Positions 12,171 to 14,142 of a stretch of DNA of 14,142 nt are shown here, piece by piece. The notes beneath the pieces are model-generated. The model was given only the letters and a program-made list of their open reading frames with translations, was not told the origin of the DNA and made no database searches. This stretch comes from Massiliimalia sp964370215 (GTDB lineage Bacteria > Bacillota > Clostridia > Oscillospirales > Ruminococcaceae). The translations under genes were made by a program, and so were the position numbers. The stretch's first letter is position 1, and each line of letters opens with the position of its first letter. The DNA lies in assembly GCA_964370215.1 (NCBI GenBank), contig CAYJIM010000059.1, positions 1 to 14,142 on the forward strand, in the 5' to 3' direction.

Positions 12171-13841
12171 ATGAATGAAAAACCGCAACAACCGATGGAC
12201 TCGGCACAGCAACACCCACAAATGCCACCATTGGCACCACCGGCATCAACACCGGCGGAAGCGGCACCAATTACTTCCGCTGTTGTCGAGCAAGGAATAA
12301 CGTTAGAGCAACAACCAAAACCGGATGCGGAGATTCGACAACAGGAACACCGTTATAGCGATCGGGATCGGTGGATTTTACTGGGGCAGGATGGCCCGAC
12401 AGTGTTACAAGAGGGAAGACCCACGATGGAGGGGATGGCCGAACAACATCCGCCGCTTCCAACACCGTTGATGACAGACTTCTCCTCGCCTCAACCAGAA
12501 AGCACCGACAAACAAGAGCTGGAAGAGGAAATGGCAAAAGAATTGTTGGCGGATGCCACTGCACCAAAGCGCAAGATTGCAGGAAAAATGATCGCTATTT
12601 GCGGGGGGATGCTGGTCGTTGTGCTGCTGTTGTTTGGGGCAGGAAATGTGCTGTTTTGGGCGGGGTTTGAGGCGGAAGCAGGGGTGACCCCGCCATCGGA
12701 AGAGGAAATCACTGTACCCGAAGAATCCATTAACAACATCAAACCGAGTGTACAACCGTCTGAAACGACGGAAGAAGCGCCTCCGACACAAACGGAGGAA
12801 GAGACACAAACGGCAACAACAGTAGCAAACACCTTTGACATACATCAGTTGCCACAGGCGACAGCGGATGGCACAATGCCAACACCACTCACCACAGAGG
12901 AGTTGTATGCCAAACACAGCGACGCCATTGTAGGGGTTCTTTCCTATGCAACCGAACAGGATCGCCAATTTGGTTATGCCGCAGGGGTGGGCAGTGGTAT
13001 TGTCATGCGTGCAGACGGGTATATCATCACCAATGCCCATTTGGTGAAGGATGTTTATACCAGTGAGGAACTGCTCTTTACACAGGTGGTACTGCCGGAT
13101 GATGTGGTGGTGGATGCAACGCTTGTGGGGTATGATCCTACTTCGGATATAGCGCTTTTAAAAGTGGATGGACAGCCCCCATTACAAGCAGGGGTGTTTG
13201 GGGATGCGGATCAAATTGCCATTGGGCAACCTGCCATCGCCATCGGCAACCCCAGAGGGTTGAGCTTTGCAAAAAGTGTCAGTGAAGGGATCATTTCAGG
13301 GCTGGATCGCAGCTTGACCTTACAGGACGGCAACACCCATATGTCCCTCATTCAAACTGACGCCGCGTTGAGCTCAGGGAGTTCGGGAGGCGCACTGTTC
13401 AACGAATATGGACAGATCATCGGAGTCGTTGCAATGAAAATTACCGCAGAGTCTGCCGAAGGGATGGGATTTGCCGTGCCGATCAACACGGCGCAAACAG
13501 TGGTGGAACAACTATTGACCAAAGGGTACGTCGGGAGCAATGCGCAAATTGGTATCACTTATCGTGACATCACACCAGAGTTTGCATTGACCACCGGTGT
13601 ACCGGCAGGGATGCGCATTGCTACAGTGGATCCGACCGCTGAATGCTACGGCATTTTGTTGGAAGGGGACATCATTCTGGCGATGGAAGGCATTCCGACG
13701 ACCGACATGGAAGCGGTGGATGCGATGCTTTACGAAGCGACACCGGACGACATGCTGTCGATGGACATTTACCGTATGGTGGAAGGGGAAGAACAGTACC
13801 TTACATTGGATGTTCCATTGAGCCCTAAACCACAGACATAG
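12171..13841 (+). CDS. htrA: Membrane-anchored HtrA/DegP-type serine protease with PDZ domain
   Basis: The 556-residue protein has an unusually long cytoplasmic N-terminus (1-133) rich in Pro, Gln and Ala. One membrane helix (140-163) and a Thr/Glu/Pro-rich external stalk (about 170-235) follow. Next come a trypsin-like S1C protease domain (about 245-450) and one PDZ domain (about 458-550). The triad is visible: His290 in TNAHLV, Asp326 in SDIALL and Ser405 in GSSGG, where most HtrA proteins have GNSGG. It would degrade or refold damaged proteins outside the membrane. The ATG at 12171 follows AAGGAG at eight bases; a GTG at 12162 overlapping the kinase stop is also open. Linkage to a two-component system resembles the CssRS-HtrB and WalRK-HtrC arrangements of Bacillus, which supports a secretion- or envelope-stress role. 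Confidence 0.92.
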   Translation: MNEKPQQPMDSAQQHPQMPPLAPPASTPAEAAPITSAVVEQGITLEQQPKPDAEIRQQEHRYSDRDRWILLGQDGPTVLQEGRPTMEGMAEQHPPLPTPLMTDFSSPQPESTDKQELEEEMAKELLADATAPKRKIAGKMIAICGGMLVVVLLLFGAGNVLFWAGFEAEAGVTPPSEEEITVPEESINNIKPSVQPSETTEEAPPTQTEEETQTATTVANTFDIHQLPQATADGTMPTPLTTEELYAKHSDAIVGVLSYATEQDRQFGYAAGVGSGIVMRADGYIITNAHLVKDVYTSEELLFTQVVLPDDVVVDATLVGYDPTSDIALLKVDGQPPLQAGVFGDADQIAIGQPAIAIGNPRGLSFAKSVSEGIISGLDRSLTLQDGNTHMSLIQTDAALSSGSSGGALFNEYGQIIGVVAMKITAESAEGMGFAVPINTAQTVVEQLLTKGYVGSNAQIGITYRDITPEFALTTGVPAGMRIATVDPTAECYGILLEGDIILAMEGIPTTDMEAVDAMLYEATPDDMLSMDIYRMVEGEEQYLTLDVPLSPKPQT

Positions 13842-13845
13842 CCAG

Positions 13846-14019
13846 TAGCACCGGCAGGCATTGCGGACAGCGTCCGCTGGCGTTTCGGTCGGGTCAAGAG
13901 ACCCGACCCTATGAGGCCAGTTGAAATATGGTTCTGTAGGGGCGGATTCCATATCCGCCCTATATTCATCGGTAAATTAAAATACCGTTTGTAGGGACAG
14001 GGCTCTGCTCTGTCCCTAC
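13846..14019. repeat. Modular hairpin repeat B, copy 2
   Basis: TAGCACCGGC starts four bases after the htrA stop. Hairpins in order: GCGGAC/GTCCGC (13863-13877), GGTCGGGTC/GACCCGACC (13887-13908), GGGCGGAT/ATCCGCCC (13940-13960), a small CGGTA/TACCG (13970-13987) and GTAGGGACAG/CTGTCCCTAC (13991-14019). Spacers such as TTGAAATATGGTTCTGTAGG and TATTCATC match copy 1. It runs directly into element A copy 3. Confidence 0.65.
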
Positions 14020-14142
14020 AAAAGTTTTATTCCCTTCTTCAAAAGGGATAGGGTGTGGGACAGCATTCCACGGTCTTACTTGCCGTCAGGCAATTTTCAA
14101 GCGTCAGCGTTTGAAGGCATTCGGATTTTTCCGAATGCCTTT
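14020..14142 (+). ncRNA. Structured repeat element A, copy 3 (3' UTR of htrA; right end cut by the window)
   Basis: AAAAGTTTT (14020-14028) is followed by P1 TCCCTT/AAGGGA with loop CTTCAA (14031-14048), P2 GTGGGA/TTCCAC (14055-14071), P3 TTGCC-GTCA-GGCAA (14080-14093), the core GCGTCAGC (14101-14108) and P5 AAGGCATTCGG/CCGAATGCCTT (14114-14141). The T tract begins at the last bases of the window. It is on the htrA strand about 180 bases after the stop and, with repeat B between, would form the operon's 3' UTR and terminator. Confidence 0.6.

Noticed and set aside
12405..13040. 211-codon minus-strand frame inside htrA
   Set aside because: It is a Cys/Arg-rich shadow of the low-complexity N-terminal half of htrA; no start signal.

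Overview
The window looks like chromosomal DNA from a Gram-positive, anaerobic, probably spore-forming member of the Clostridia (an Oscillospirales-like gut organism is a reasonable guess). The grounds are: GGAGG-type ribosome sites, sigma-A style promoters, lipoprotein-anchored solute binding, a sporulation-type YtaF membrane protein, a superoxide reductase typical of anaerobes, and GC-rich hairpin repeats between genes. This is inferred from gene content and signals; no 16S or other marker is present.

Layout. 77-739 (-) is a small lipoprotein of unknown function, divergent from ytaF (911-1549, +). A CPA2-type cation:proton antiporter follows (1714-2970, +), with its own promoter and a strong terminator. 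3242-7321 (+) is a ugp-type uptake locus: two permeases, a lipoprotein binding protein with its own promoter, and a cytoplasmic glycerophosphodiester phosphodiesterase. Together they would import glycerol-3-phosphate or glycerophosphodiesters and hydrolyse the diesters inside. The ATPase is not encoded here. Sites resembling PhoP boxes lie upstream. A two-iron superoxide reductase (7527-7913, -) and the GTPase YchF (8506-9600, -) each have a clear sigma-A promoter. 9947-13841 (+) is a response regulator / sensor kinase / membrane-anchored HtrA protease operon, an arrangement that suggests envelope or secretion-stress sensing.

The most unusual content is noncoding. Three copies of a ~125-nt element (7375-7502 on -, 8064-8190 on +, 14020-14142 on +) keep the same series of hairpins while the arms of three hairpins change in a compensatory way. 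The loops and a central core are nearly invariant, and each copy ends in an intrinsic-terminator-like hairpin. They are joined to longer, modular hairpin repeats (8199-8390, 13846-14019, a vestige at 8021-8040) and to a further repeat unit (1-75, 8405-8464). Two copies start within a few bases of a stop codon, so they would form the 3' UTR of the superoxide reductase and htrA transcripts. I cannot tell without searches whether this family is already described. No tRNA, rRNA, CRISPR array, transposase or phage gene was seen.
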